Origin: Pollenia angustigena
Taxonomy: Eukaryota > Arthropoda > Insecta > Diptera > Polleniidae
Length of the DNA: 64,000 bases
Reading direction: 5' to 3'
NCBI GenBank assembly: GCA_930367215.1
Contig: OV884059.1
Span: 12,176,945-12,240,944, forward strand
This document shows, in pieces, positions 23,621 through 34,778 of the stretch; the first letter of the stretch is position 1; each line of letters starts with the position of its first letter. The notes below the pieces were generated by a model. The model made no database searches and was not told the DNA's origin. It saw only the letters and a program-made list of their open reading frames with translations. Both the position numbers and the translations under genes were made by a program.

Positions 23621-25136
23621 TCTGAAAAGGGTTCGGTTAGCAACTGATGTTATTCGCAAACACTTTTTTTTACAAATTGAGAACTAAAGGAAAACTTGTC
23701 GCAAATGATGCTTTTGCTGGCACAAAATTCTATATTTTAGAAGCAAATAAAACTTTGTTAACACTTTTTCGTTTAATGCCGAAGTGTAAATAATTGTCGG
23801 AAATTTATCCTTCTAAAGTTTTATATCAATTATTAAGGACACAAACCATTTCTTTTCTATATTTATAATTATTTTCTGTTTTTCATGCTGTACTTTTTTA
23901 GATTCAAGTTAAGTTGGAAGCTAGCCGTCTAGTTTACATTCTAGTTTATGTTTTAATTTAAGTTTAAGTAGTTCTAAAGATTAGTTTTAGTTGTAATTTA
24001 ATTTTAAGTTCGGTTGCTAGTTTGGATCCATTTCAGTTTAAATTTAAGTTTTGTTCCTTATACACTTCTATTTTTTCTTAATATCATAACTCTGTCTATT
24101 ACCTTCAATCTTTGGTTTTCAAATGATAAATCCTCATATCCTTCTTTTCAAAGCTTTTGTTTTTGTATATATCATTTTTTTTTTGAGCTCTCCTGTCTCC
24201 TGTCATCTTTAGCATTAACATTTCTCTAGTTTAATCTAATCATATAATTTTATTTTACCTTTTTCCTTGATTTTCCTTAAGTTTAGCAGACAAAAGTATG
24301 AATTGTATTAGAGAAAACACAATTGGCTTGGGATTAAATTAGCTCAAGTGGAAAATCAAATTTAGAATGTTGGTTTGAATTCACTTCAGTCGTCATGGCT
24401 CAAGTTAAATAAGATAAACAGGAAAATAGAACAAAGTAAAAGAGAAAAAAAGAAGGAATAACATTTTTCAGTTAAATTTTGATTTAAGATAATTCAGTTG
24501 ATTAAAAAAATATTGACAAAAATTAAATCAGGCTCTAAAGCAACGCACTGAAGCGAAAATTTACACAGTCTCGGAATCTGTTTAAGTTAAAAGAAATTGT
24601 TCAGGAAGAAAAAATTGCAATATCATGTTTGTGGATTATGAACTTTTTGCTGTAAAAGCGTTTTTCGTAAGAAGGACTTATTTTAGTGCTAACGAAATTT
24701 CTAAAATAGTGTTATTAAGCGCCTCTTTCTTTAAATTTAAATAAAACAAAGTATCAAGGCGAATTAATTTTTCAGGGGGCGTTGAAAACACAATTCATCT
24801 ACTTTTTTTCTCACTTAGAGAGTGCAACGTCAAAAGTTGCTTGTGTTTGTAACATATCGACACACGAAAGCACCACAAAAATACACAATGTTATGTTTTT
24901 GGTGTTGTACTTGTTGTAGTATTGCAACCACCGTTAACATGAATTCGCCTTGGAAAGTATGTTTGTAAAAAATCAAACTTTATTTTACTTGCTTGGAAGG
25001 TCTATTGCTGCCTTTAATTATGGAGCATATCATATTGCAAATGTATGCTGCGACATCTCTGGGTTGCGTCCATCTAAAATGTCCAATTATTAATAACTCT
25101 GGCGCATAAATCAGGCTGAGTGTTGAAGATGGCAGA
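23621..25136. other. AT-rich spacer, nothing recognised
   Basis: No gene recognised. 23885-24030 has many degenerate TTTAAGTTT/CTAGTTT words (simple-sequence drift). Confidence 0.45.
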
Positions 25137-25530
25137 CAGAAAAATTATAAAAATTTACTTCAATCAAAAAAATTTGTGATATAAATTAAAATATTAATTA
25201 AAGCTGCACCAATTAACAAATTAATAGTATCAATTTATTATCTATTGATATTAACAACATTTTCTGCAATAAGTAACCGTTTAATTCACTTGATCAACTT
25301 TTTAGTTAAATTTGATTTTATTTTTGATAAGCCTGGGTTCTCACTATGAAAGTTTTCTTTCTGAAACTCGGAGTTTATTGGTGAGAGGGAAATATAACAT
25401 GCTATTATTCTCCTCCTTCTCATCAATAAACTCAGACTTTCTGAGAGAAAACATTTATAGTGTGAACCCAGACTTTATGGTTTCATTGAAAAATAAATTC
25501 GTGTGAATTTATTTTTGTGCATGGATTGTG
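25137..25530 (-). repeat. TTAATCAAAAATAAAATC repeat family, copy a
   Basis: On the minus strand it matches copies at 38465-38735, 41207-41385 and 53665-53825 through the shared words TTAATCAAAAATAAAATC, AATCAAGTGAATTAAACG and GTTAATATCAAT. It is split by the MITE at 25333-25471: GATTTTATTTTTGATA lies on one side and ATGGTTTCATTGAAA on the other, contiguous in copy b. Non-coding. Confidence 0.6.
25333..25471. mobile_element. MITE, ~139 bp, CTGGGTTC ends
   Basis: CTGGGTTCTCACTATGAAAG then TTTTCTTTCTGAAACTCGGA at the left is complemented by the right end (CTGGGTTCACACTATAAATG then TTTTCTCTCAGAAAGTCTGA when reversed). TIRs are about 55 bp, so nearly the whole element is a hairpin. It is inserted into the repeat copy at 25137-25530. 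Confidence 0.75.
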
Positions 25531-25539
25531 TGGCTATTT

Positions 25540-26045
25540 GGGCCGCTATGATTTGAGGTTTTATTCGCTAGACCAGCGACTTAATAAAACCCCGCAAGTA
25601 AACGTCTAAAGGGTTCATCGCACGATTTCATTAGCCAGTTCCCATCACTTTCATTTACCTTCCCATTACAAGACCAAGAACCGGAATCACTCTTGCAGAA
25701 AAGACAATGTGGCATACGCTGTATTGCACAAAGCGCCTTCCTATTAAGTCCACAAGTTGCTGATGTCCATATCATCCAATTCAGGCCAAACAAATCTTTT
25801 GTATTCATCGATCTTCAGCGATCGCCATTGAGAGTGATGGCTAGGCTAAAGTCTTCTCAAAAAAATATGGACGGATGGCGTTGTCAGCCGAAAATGCACA
25901 CCAAACAGTGGCTTTTCGGCATTCATTAGACTGTTATTTATCTCATGTGGATTGGTTTCGTTCTAAATTCGACAATTATGTTAGTTGACGCACCCATCCA
26001 TTAAGGAATGGGCGTTATCGCTGAAGGTAATTTATCGATTAAAAT
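25540..26045 (-). pseudogene. Highly degenerate mariner transposase fragment
   Basis: Minus-strand conceptual reading with frameshifts gives ITFSDNAHSLMDGCVN, HNCRI, ETNPHEIN, then F.WPELDDMDISNLW and MNPLDVYLRGFIKSLV. These line up with the better copies at 18280 and 55765 (FSDEAHF..NGYVNK.NCR; FLWPELEYMDVDDMWFQQ; LTPLDYFLWGYVK). The QQDGA block is lost and stops are abundant. It is a third, older insertion of the same broad lineage. TIRs not found. Confidence 0.6.
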
Positions 26046-26099
26046 AAGCATTAGTTTAAATTTTTTTTAAATTTTATTATTTGCTCATATTGTTAAACG

Positions 26100-26373
26100 T
26101 TGTATCCATCTACGCTGATTTTGCAAGACAACCTGAATAAACGGCAACCCATTCGCATAGTGCAAGCTTATGAGAATCATTGCCTTCCTACAAGTCAAGG
26201 CATAGAATGGACACCCCAAGGAAGCCGAAGAAGGGGACGCCCACCAAAAGCTTGCCAAAGAAGCAGCGGACGCTGCTGTATTCTGGAGTGAAATAAAATG
26301 CATTGCTTTAGACAAACCCAGACGGAAGACATTTGTGGACGCCATTTGCTCCTTAAAGGAGCAACGGTAAATA
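26100..26373 (+). pseudogene. C-terminal tail of a LINE ORF2
   Basis: One frame gives EWTPQGSRRRGRPPK (about 26200-26250). After a one-base shift another gives AKEAADAAVFWSEIKCIALD then KPRRKTFVDAICSLKEQR, ending in TAA at about 26370. This Arg-rich GRP motif followed by a W..IK.LA.D...W..FV.A.C...R tail is typical of the extreme C terminus of RTE/CR1-group LINE polyproteins. The rest of the element is missing. Confidence 0.6.
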
Positions 26374-26377
26374 TAGA

Positions 26378-26575
26378 CTCAACAATATGGCGGCTATTAA
26401 TTGTCGAAGCTTGGAAGTCGCTATTGGGATGTCCTTTTTGTCTAACATAATTTTATGAACAAATTTTGTTGTAAAGTCAACAATATGGCGGCTATTAATT
26501 GTCGAAGCTTGGAAGTCGCTATTGGAATGTCCTTTTTGTCTAACATAATTTTATGAACAAATTTTGTTGTAAAGT
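26378..26575. repeat. Two tandem 98-bp units
   Basis: AACAATATGGCGGCTATTAA at 26381 recurs at 26479, and the two 98-bp units differ at very few bases, so the duplication is recent. They directly follow the LINE tail and may be duplicated 3' flank or UTR. Confidence 0.85.
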
Positions 26576-26890
26576 TTTCATCTTAATCAGGGACAAAGAA
26601 GGGAGCTCTGACATTGTTTAGACTCGGTACTAAAGTTGGATATTAAAGGTAAATGAAGAATGTTAAAATAAATTTGATACGCTAGAATATTCGAAAACCA
26701 ATGCAGGGAACTTATGTTCCATTAAAATTTTAGCTTCCTTTACGAACTCTTCATCTTAATCAGGGACAAAGAAGGGAGCTCTGACATTGTTTAGACTTAG
26801 TACTAAGGCTGAGATATTAATGTATTAATGTAGAGAACTGTACATCCGTCCCATTAAAGTTTTAGTTTCCTTTACGAACTCTTAAAAAAA
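26576..26890. repeat. Two tandem ~170-bp units
   Basis: CATCTTAATCAGGGACAAAG at about 26579 recurs at about 26749. Both units end in TAGCTTCC/TAGTTTCCTTTACGAACTCTT. The second is shorter by an internal deletion of about 30 bp. Non-coding. Confidence 0.8.
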
Positions 26891-27009
26891 CAAATTAATT
26901 GTACATTTAACTGCTAACAAGCAAAAATAAACATTAAATTATTATGAGTTTTTAAACATTTAAGCGCTTTTTATAATATTCTATTTAATTTTTTAGATTT
27001 TAATCCTTG

Positions 27010-27532
27010 CACAAGGTGCTACAAAAGTCATCACCCTTTGGGAAGATGCTTTTAGTTTTGCAAATGGCGATAAATTTCAGTTCTGCCTTAGCATTTGTGA
27101 AGTATACAACTACAAAATAAACGACACTAAGGAATAGAGCGAATACTTCTAAAGAACGCGGAATACATTTTTAAACATTTTTTTAAGGCTGACTGCATAT
27201 CCGGGTCGAGTTAACTCGCACTAGGATGATTTACACTGGCCGGCAAGATCGCCTGATTTAACTGTTCTAAACTTTTTGTAGAGGTTTCTTGAATTCGCGA
27301 GTCTACGCCAACAAGCCAAAGGTTCTTGAAGTCCTCCAGGTATCCTTCGGGAATGCAGGAACCTATCGCCGAAAGAGTTTGCGGCAGTCAATTGGCTGAT
27401 GTCATGTTTTCTGTTTTTTTTTTTTTTAATCAAATGAACATTATTTAAAAGCAAAACTAAACTTTTTCATTAAAAAAAAAAAACAAATTACACAAAAAGA
27501 ACATCTGTTGACAACTTTTGCGCCACCTTGTA
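27010..27532 (+). mobile_element. mariner-like deletion derivative
   Basis: The left terminus ACAAGGTGCTACAAAAGTCA matches the complement of the right terminus (TACAAGGTGGCGCAAAAGTT then GTCAACAG). Near the right end a frame reads LHWPARSPDLTVLNFFCRGF then LNSRVYANKPKVLEVLQ (about 27226-27340), the block containing the third catalytic Asp of Tc1/mariner transposases (PDLTPLDFFLWG). Here that Asp is Asn (VLN). The first two catalytic regions are deleted. The termini differ from those at 18280 and 55765, so this is another lineage. Confidence 0.7.
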
Positions 27533-27911
27533 TATTTGATTTTGTATCTAACTCGTCAGTAAATTATTTTTTTGGTTTATTTTTATAAAAACATTTTTTT
27601 TTATTGTCTACTCAATTTTATTTGACTGTTAATTAGTTTAGATTTTAGATTTTATAAAATGTTGAAACGATAACAAATAAAACGTCAGGATTTAATATAA
27701 AAAGGATTTAATATAAAAAAGATTTTTGTTTAACATAAAAAAAATTTTTCCTATAGTTTTTATATTAAATTTTTCTCATTTAATATTTATAGAATTTTAA
27801 ATTTATTGGGAAAAGTGTTAAAAATATTATCTGTAAAATGTGTGAAAGGCAAATTTATTTAAAGAGAATAGAGGTTGACTGAAACAGGCTTTACAAAATA
27901 CTTTTATTAAT

Positions 27912-27941
27912 TATATAAAAGTGAATGTATGTATGTATACT

Positions 27942-27978
<37 letters not shown>

Positions 27979-28933
27979 GCCTTATAGGAGGAAAAACCAC
28001 TTGACCGATGGCCTTGAAATTTTCACAGCATGTAACTGGGACCCTGGAAGAGAGATTAGGCTATATATAATTGTGACTGGGAAAAAGGGCGATGCTACGC
28101 CCATACAACCCAAAATTTTAAATCGTGTTATCTATGACATTTTTTGACATACGGCGATAATATTTGGTATATATATTGTTTGTTGGCATGAAAAGAAATA
28201 CGTTTAATTAAAAAAGTAGGCGTGGACCCGCCCCTTTATAGAAAAAGAAAAAAACGTTATATCTAATAAGCCACTGAACCGATCGTCATCAAATTTTCAC
28301 AGAAGGCTATTGTTCCGAATTAATGTGTCGTAGAGTTCAAAAAGGTGTGATTGGACAAAGGGGCGGTGCCATATTTTTTCGTGGATGCCAATAATAAATA
28401 TCGCATATTTTAAGAGCCGCTGCAAACATTTTGTTGAACTTTTGGTAGTTGGATCTTCTGAGACCCAAAATTGAAATAAAATAGCAACGTGGGAAGTGGT
28501 ACCCCCCATAGTACGCCAATGTTTAATATCGCATATCTTAAGAACCGTTAAAGTGATAATATTCAAACTTTGTAGAAGTCATTCTAATGGTATACTACAC
28601 TTTTGAAAATAAAAATAAAGCGGGTAGGCGCAGGGGGAGCAATACCTCCCATAAGATGCAAATATTAATTATAGCGTTACTGAAGAACAATGATAGTTAG
28701 AGTCTTCAAACGTGATAAAATCCACTATTATGGTAAATTTTAAAAGCAAAATGGGCGGGGTTGACGGAGGGAGAGCAATACCCCCATAAAACGAAACTAC
28801 TGAATGCCACGGAATTCTCTTAATACGAAGCAGCTAATAATTTATTAAATAAATTTTTGTATATATATATTGTAAATACTTTCAGTTTTATTTTATAACG
28901 ATGGGGGTAGCGAGGCACACCGGGTTAAGCTAG
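27912..28933 (+). mobile_element. Non-autonomous Helitron, copy 2
   Basis: It is closely similar to the body of the Helitron at 2105-4497 through GTGCCTTATAGGAGG, ACTTGACCGATGGCCTTGAA, GGCGGTGCCATATTTTTTCG and the 3' end GGGTTAAGCTAG at 28922-28933, followed by T. The 5' TC start is mutated (TTATATAAAAGTGAATGTAT). It lacks the 1.4-kb foldback and instead has a (TA)n run at about 27945-27975. Short frames here are not conserved as protein. Confidence 0.8.
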
Positions 28934-29010
28934 TTAATTATATTAAACAAATAAGATAATAAATTATAATTTTTCTTAAGTTGTATTTTTATTCGACCTT
29001 TAAAATTCAA

Positions 29011-29324
29011 TATTAAATTAAAATGCTTAAGCTCGAGGTCAGTTGTATGTAAAATTTTTCTTTATCTGTTTCCGATATTTCGATATTCTTTGAATATCAT
29101 CATCAGGGAATGTTTAATTAAAATTTACATTAACCACAATAAAGGAGTAATAGCTCTTCACGTTTCAGCATCAAAAACGAGCTATTACTCCTTTATTGTG
29201 GTTAATGTAAATTTTAATTAAACATTCCCTGGTGATGATATTCAAAGAATATCGAAATATCGGAAACAAATAAAGAAAAATTGTACATACAACTGACCTC
29301 GAGCTTAAGCATTTTAATTTAATA
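29011..29324. repeat. Near-perfect palindrome, ~146-bp arms
   Basis: The left arm 29011-29156 (TATTAAATTAAAATGCTTAA ... GGAGTAATAGCTC) and right arm 29179-29324 are complements with only a few mismatches. The 22-bp loop lies at 29157-29178. CTCGAGGTCAGTTGTATGTA and GATATTTCGATATTCTTTGA are within the arm. It would form a very stable hairpin if transcribed. No coding capacity. Confidence 0.85.
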
Positions 29325-30953
29325 TAATAAATTATATTCTAACTTAACCGACCGATCAATGGTAACGTATGCCCTCCGATCTTGAATCGTCTTGAGTTAA
29401 ACAAGATTGCCATTTCTTTTCCTCTCTCTCCTAAAATGTCAAGACTGGACGACTTAAAATTGAAGAGTGTGAACCAGCACTAACCAAACTTTTAGTATAA
29501 GCCAACATAAACTAACCAAATTTGTGCTGAATAATGTCTACCCAATTATAATTTGTAGCTCTCCTGCAACACAATAATAGCTGCAAAACTTTATGCGGTT
29601 TATGCGGATTGAATAAATTATTATATTTACTAAAAACTAAAGTTTTAATACTTTTTGTGTGGAAAAAAAATATTGTTGTTTTTTTTAATTTATTTCTTGT
29701 TTTTCCACAACAAATATTTATTATTAATGTTCATTTATGTTTAAATATCTTTTTATGCAGAAGCAAACATTTATCATGATTTTTTTTTGTCAAGAACCCT
29801 GAAAAAAACTAAAAACTTTTTTTTTAATTAATTGTCAAGTTTTAAAAGTGAGAATTTTTTTTTTTAGTTTTATTTTGCGGTATGAATTAATTAGTTCAAT
29901 TTGAGTTGGAAATAATATCAAATTAAAATTGTTAAGAGAAAAGAAAAAAAAAAAATATTTAAATAATTAAAAATATATAAAAATTAATTTTAATATTGAT
30001 ATTAAACAAGAGATAAGCAACTTAAAAGCCAAAAAGTCACAACATTTGAAAACTGATAATTGATATGGGCATTTCCGTGAAAAGGTCCACCGTGACCCAA
30101 AATTTAAAAGTTATTAAAAGCTGATTATTTTACGATATTGTTTTAAAGAAATATTTAGATTTTACTAATTTTATAAATTTACTCATAAATTTGTTCACTT
30201 AGATGAACAATCAGACTGTAAAGTTGTGCAAACGTATTTTCTTATTTGTGAGAATGTTTTATGGTATGTTTTCTTTTATATTTATCTTTCTTAAAAGAGG
30301 TGATATTTGATATAAATTATTCCAAAAACATTTTCTAACATGGTCTGTAATCTAAGGAAGAGTTCAAAGAGAAATATGTTATGCGGATAAACGGTAAATT
30401 TTTATTTTATTTTAATCATTATTCAGTTGAATTATTACGGAAAAAAATTCACGTTCGAAATGTCACGCATCGACCCAGATTTTGGCTTAAAAAAAAAAGA
30501 AACTACAGAAGATTTTGGAATCAAACCAAAGACATTTTAATGCTACATTGCTACGTAAAATTCTGAAATTAGTTTGACTAAAAAATTGTGCCAGGTTTCG
30601 TTGAATTACGTCTTTTTATACATGGCCACAAAAACTACTTCTGTTTTTTTCACGTTCGAACCGCTACTTCTTTTGTCATTATTTTTGACCTAGAAGTGCG
30701 CCCTTCATAAACTTTAGCATAGATAACAGTGCTTTCTTAATGTTATAATTTAAGGGTTAAGAAAACATAAAAATATTTTTTGTTTAAAATGTTATTGCAT
30801 CTTTGAGGCGTACAACTGTCACGTTCAACACTTTGGAACTACCTATATTTGCTTTTATAAATTTAAATTATTTGCACAAAAAAAAATTCGACTTTGCCGA
30901 ATCTTATTAAATCTTAGCCATAACTTGGAGGTAGTATTTATTGTATGGGGTAC
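29325..30953. other. AT-rich spacer, nothing recognised
   Basis: No gene recognised. CACGTTCGAA/CACGTTCAA words occur at about 30450, 30650 and 30820 without a clear element. Confidence 0.45.
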
Positions 30954-31282
30954 TAGGGAGATCGATCGAATAGTATTCGACCGGTTCTAACCGGTTATTT
31001 TAGTATTGCCCAAGCCGAATAGTTTAAAATGTCGAATGAACCGGTTATTTTGGTAAAATAAACCGGTTATTTTTTGTAATGTAATGTCCTTACTTTTGTT
31101 ATAAATTTACCCGTAATTTAAGTGTTTTTCTACTTGAATGTTGGGCAAACTTGAACTTTTTATAAAGAATGTCAAAAAAGCGTGTGCTCTTGTAATAAAA
31201 AACCAAAAACAATTCAAAATACTACAAAAAAATATTCAGCTTAAAAAGTAATTAGCAATTGGACAGTATTCTAAATACTATG

Positions 31283-31314
<32 letters not shown>

Positions 31315-31554
31315 TATATTTATAAAGATATCATCTCGGTGATATATCGAAGTTATTTTAAAGACAAAGGTGGTTAAAGGGCCCTCAAATGATAAGTTGC
31401 AAAGGTTATTCAAAGTCACGAGTTATTAATCACCTTTAATTAGTCCACAAGCTTGACATAAATAAACGCCAAGTAAAACTTAACTCTGCTCTAAGTAGTT
31501 TTTAAGAGACTGCAAATAATACTTTACCAAAATATGCTGCCAATAAAGAATGAA

Positions 31555-31905
31555 AAACTCTTACAGCCATACCTAAACAAGAGCGGAAAGAGTATTCTAG
31601 CTGTCAAAAATTCTCATGGCCATACAATTTGTATGAAGCATTCCTAAATAGCGCGGCGTCAACGCTTTACAATGGGACAATCCGATTTTGACAACGCGTT
31701 AAATAGTGAAGTTGGCCGCTTTGTTAATAAATAATGTCAATTTAGCTATTTTTTCGTCAATCTATCGGGTTTTCTCTTATTTTTATTTCTATTATGTGGG
31801 TTTTATTAAACAAGAAAGTTAACACTTATGTTTGGGGCACAACGTTGATGCTCCTGTTTGGGTATGGTATATCAGCGTAAGCGGATGAAAACGTCCCACC
31901 TTCCT
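31555..31905 (+). repeat. Dispersed TIR repeat (CATACCTAAACAAGAGC), copy 1
   Basis: It contains CCATACCTAAACAAGAGCGG near 31568 and the complement-like CTCCTGTTTGGGTATGG near 31850, followed by TATCAGCGTAAGCGGATGAA. Between them TTCTAGCTGTCAAAAATTCT and TCTATTATGTGGGTTTTATT also occur, reversed, at 49106-49640. Probably a MITE of about 300 bp plus flank. Confidence 0.65.
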
Positions 31906-32602
31906 CTCTTGTTACGGCCACAGAGCACACAGAGGCGTCACGAGACAGAAAATATTGTGTTTTTTCTGTCTTTTCCTTCGAAAGCTGCCCTTTAAACATT
32001 TTTTGTTTTGATTACGCAATTTGTGTTGAAAGTAGCGGCCTGTTTTTACACATTGTTACTTCACCACCAAAAACGTTTTCTTTCTCTTTCTTCGAAAGCT
32101 GCCCTCGCAAATGATTTAGGCATTTTTCATGCGTTACTTTTTGCATCTCTGTATGCTTTGTGGTACGGCTGTTAAGTAGTTCTGGCATATCTTCACGCTA
32201 AAGGCTACAACATACCGGCGAAATCAACGATGTGGAAAAATTCTTAAGTTTTATTTATTTTAAATTACGAAGAACTTAAAGCAAAATTTAAGGAATCAAA
32301 CAATCTCATGGAAGGGTTTAAATTGTGATCGACAAATTGACAGATATTTCATTCGAAAAGCATATTCATATTACTATTCGTTTTTATACTGCTGAAACAA
32401 AATAAATTAAAATATATAATCCTGGCTAAGAGGTTTTGTTTGCAACTTTTCAAAAATATGTTTGAAATCTACTGATTAATATAGACATGCTTAACCACCA
32501 TCATTAAAAACTCATTTAAAATAAATTTGGGGGAATATTAGTTAGGTCTGAACAAACCTTAAGTCATATCCATGTATTTTGTTGGTTCCTGAATTGCTTT
32601 GT

Positions 32603-33194
32603 TATACCCACACCACAATAGTGGAGAGGGTATTATGCATTTGTGCTGATGTGTGTAACGCCTTAAAATAGTGGTCCTAGATCCACCTTAAAGTATACCG
32701 ATCTACTCAGAATCACTTTCTGAATCGAACTAACGATGTCCGTCCGGCTGGCTGGCTGGATGGCAGGCTGGCTGGCTGGCCATGTAACCATGTGCGCAAA
32801 GTACAGGTCGCAATTTTAGAGATAATTTGATAAAATTTGGGTCATAGGTTCTTATTGGTACAAGGATTAAGCCTATTGAAAATGGGCCGAATCGTAGGAC
32901 CACGAGGGAAGATAGGGGAATATTTCTTCCTCTAAGAAACTATCAAACCGATTTTCATTAGCTAGATCCATATCTATAGGGACACATTAGCTATACAGTT
33001 TTTAAAAAATAGGACCACAAGGGGAGGCAGGGGGCAATTTCTGCCTCTCATTAACTTTCAAACCGATTTTCATTAAGTTTATAAACATAGATAAATCCAT
33101 ATTTATATGGACATATAAGCATGATGTGTTTTTAAATACTGTGATGTACGGTATCATATGGTCGGGCTTGACCGACTATACTTTCTTACTTGTT
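32603..33194 (+). mobile_element. DINE-like element, family A, full copy
   Basis: It starts TATACCCACACCACAATAGT and continues with GTGCTGATGTGTGTAACGCC, TTAAAGTATACCGATCTACT, CTTTCTGAATCGA, GTCCGTCCGGCTGG repeats, GCGCAAAGTACAGGTCGCAA, ending with GTCGGGCTTGACCGAC and CTTTCTTACTTGTTTTTT. It shares the INE-1 plan (5' TATACCC, GTCCGTC run, 3' mini-hairpin, CTTGTTTT end) with family B but differs in sequence. Fragments lie at 19991, 43331 (reverse) and 57205. Non-coding. Confidence 0.75.
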
Positions 33195-33487
33195 TTTTTT
33201 TAATTCAGTTTTTATTACAAAATCTAATTTGATTTTTGTATTTTTATGTATTCGAATTAAAACTGGTTAACCGGTTATTTTTAAAATGCTTAACCGAAAA
33301 CCGGTTTAAAATAGCATCTATTCGGAATATTCGAAAACCGGTTATTGAAAAAAGGCGAATAATCGATCACCCTATCTTATTTTCAATACCGAATATTTTA
33401 AAAAAATTATAAAGGCAAATATGAACAAAATGGGGTCCTCGCTCGCTAATATTGTACGGATGCTTAATCTTAAAATTATTGGTAATC

Positions 33488-34145
33488 AATTAAAATTGTT
33501 ATTGATAATCTTTCATTCTTGACGTGGCTCGGGCTCGAACCCTGGCCGGCAGGTTACCATGACATGTTTCGATCGCAACCACTCGATCTCCTCAGATGGA
33601 TTTGCCGTCTTACACTCGCAGCCATCGACGACTGCTGACGTCAATAGTCAAACATCAATCCTTAAACCAAATTGTATTTTAACATTTGGTAGATCGAAAT
33701 TTGCTTTCCTGAATGATTATCCATTTTAATTGATTTTACATGTTTTTTCCTTACTTCTGTTTTTTCGTACTTTTGTCAAGAATTTTTCTTGAAGTCCAAG
33801 TACATTTTTTTTTTTTTTTTTTTTTTTTTGTACTTGGACTTCAAGAAAAATTCTTGACAAAAGTACGAAAAAACAGAAGTAAGGAAAAAACATGTAAAAT
33901 CAATTAAAATGGATAATCATTCAGGAAAGCAAATTTCGATCTACCAAATGTTAAAATACAATTTGGTTTAAGGATTGATGTTTGACTATTGACGTCAGCA
34001 GTCGTCGATGGCTGCGAGTGTAAGACGGCAAATCCATCTGAGGAGATCGAGTGGTTGCGATCGAAACATGTCATGGTAACCTGCCGGCCAGGGTTCGAGC
34101 CCGAGCCACGTCAAGAATGAAAGATTATCAATAACAATTTTAATT
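33488..34145. repeat. 658-bp palindrome of a SINE-like repeat
   Basis: Left arm 33488-33804 and right arm 33829-34145 are complements with no difference that I could see, joined by a T run (33805-33828). The right arm reads as the SINE-like family in plus orientation and includes GAGTGGTTGCGATCGAAACA and the B-box GGGTTCGAGCCC at 34091. The family's 3' segment continues to about 34250 on the right only, so the 5' part has been inverted and duplicated. It may be real or an assembly/sequencing artefact. Confidence 0.85.
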
Positions 34146-34250
34146 AATTTTCATGTTGTAAAATTCCTTTCTTCATAAGAATAATTTAATGAAAATAAAA
34201 TTTCATGAACTTAAGCCTAATTAAAAATATTAAAAATTTGGATTAAAAAC
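33829..34250 (+). repeat. tRNA-derived SINE-like repeat
   Basis: Blocks shared with 8640-9050 (reverse) and 57990-59080: AATTTCGATCTACCAAA, TTTGGTTTAAGGATTGA, the tRNA-like section TGGTTGCGATCG ... GGGTTCGAGCCCGAGCCACG (34050-34110), ATTATCAATA, TGTTGTAAAATTCCTTTCTT and AATAATTTAATGAAAATAAA. The B box is good and the A box weaker. A Pol III origin is inferred from the B box only. Confidence 0.5.
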
Positions 34251-34422
34251 CATAAATAGTTCAACAAAATAACCACAATACTAATTATTATTGGTAATCT
34301 TTAAAACATTTGTTAGGACAAAGAGCAGGTTTGTTGCGGCAATTATCGAACCATTTTTTTTTTGATGTTTTCGTATGGACCTCGATTTTTTGCACTGGCT
34401 TCTCTTTAAATAAATTGTCTTA

Positions 34423-34778
34423 GGCCCGTTTTCGCAACTTAACGATAGCTAAAGGAAGGATTTTATCGGCCGTATAAAAAGTGTTCCATTATTACAACTT
34501 TACTTTTACCTACCAGGTAGGATGAACCTTATGACCTGTTCGTCGATAGCGAATGAAGACTTCGTTCGCTTAACTAACATGCAAAACAAAAATAATATTT
34601 TACAATTTGTTTTTGTTTTAAATGTAATTTAAGCGAATGAAGGCTTCATTCGCTATCGACGGCATTCAATTTTCTTTATCGCTCACTTTATGTTAAAGTA
34701 AAGTTTTAATACTGGAACACTTTTTATAAGGCCGGTTAAAGTCTGCTTTTAGCTATCTGTAGGTTGTGAAAACGGTCC
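34423..34778. mobile_element. PIF/Harbinger-type MITE, 356 bp, TTA duplication
   Basis: GGCCCGTTTTCGCAACTTAA at the left is complemented by the right end (GGACCGTTTTCACAACCTAC reversed), with TIRs of over 90 bp including TATAAAAAGTGTTCCA. TTA flanks both sides (34420-34422, 34779-34781), the 3-bp target typical of PIF/Harbinger. An inner pair GATAGCGAATGAAGACTTCG / CTTCATTCGCTATC extends the hairpin. No coding content. Confidence 0.8.

Larger units (their letters stand above)
30954..33374. mobile_element. TIR element with clustered AACCGGTT motifs
   Basis: The left end TAGGGAGATCGATCGAATAG and the right end (reverse complement) TAGGGTGATCGATTATTCG define a 2.4-kb element. Subterminal CCGGTT motifs lie at 30981, 30991, 31041, 31063 and at 33271, 33301, 33338. 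Six of the seven are AACCGGTT. TAGGG termini would suit hAT but I see no matching 8-bp flanks. Inside are a TA microsatellite (31281-31310), a repeat at 31555-31905 and a DINE-like element at 32603-33194. No transposase. Confidence 0.6.

Noticed and set aside
26085..26345. Reverse 86-residue frame
   Set aside because: It is the antisense shadow of the LINE C-terminal tail on the plus strand.
34050..34110. Functional tRNA gene
   Set aside because: A good B box but no clover-leaf with paired acceptor arms. The sequence is part of a dispersed repeat.
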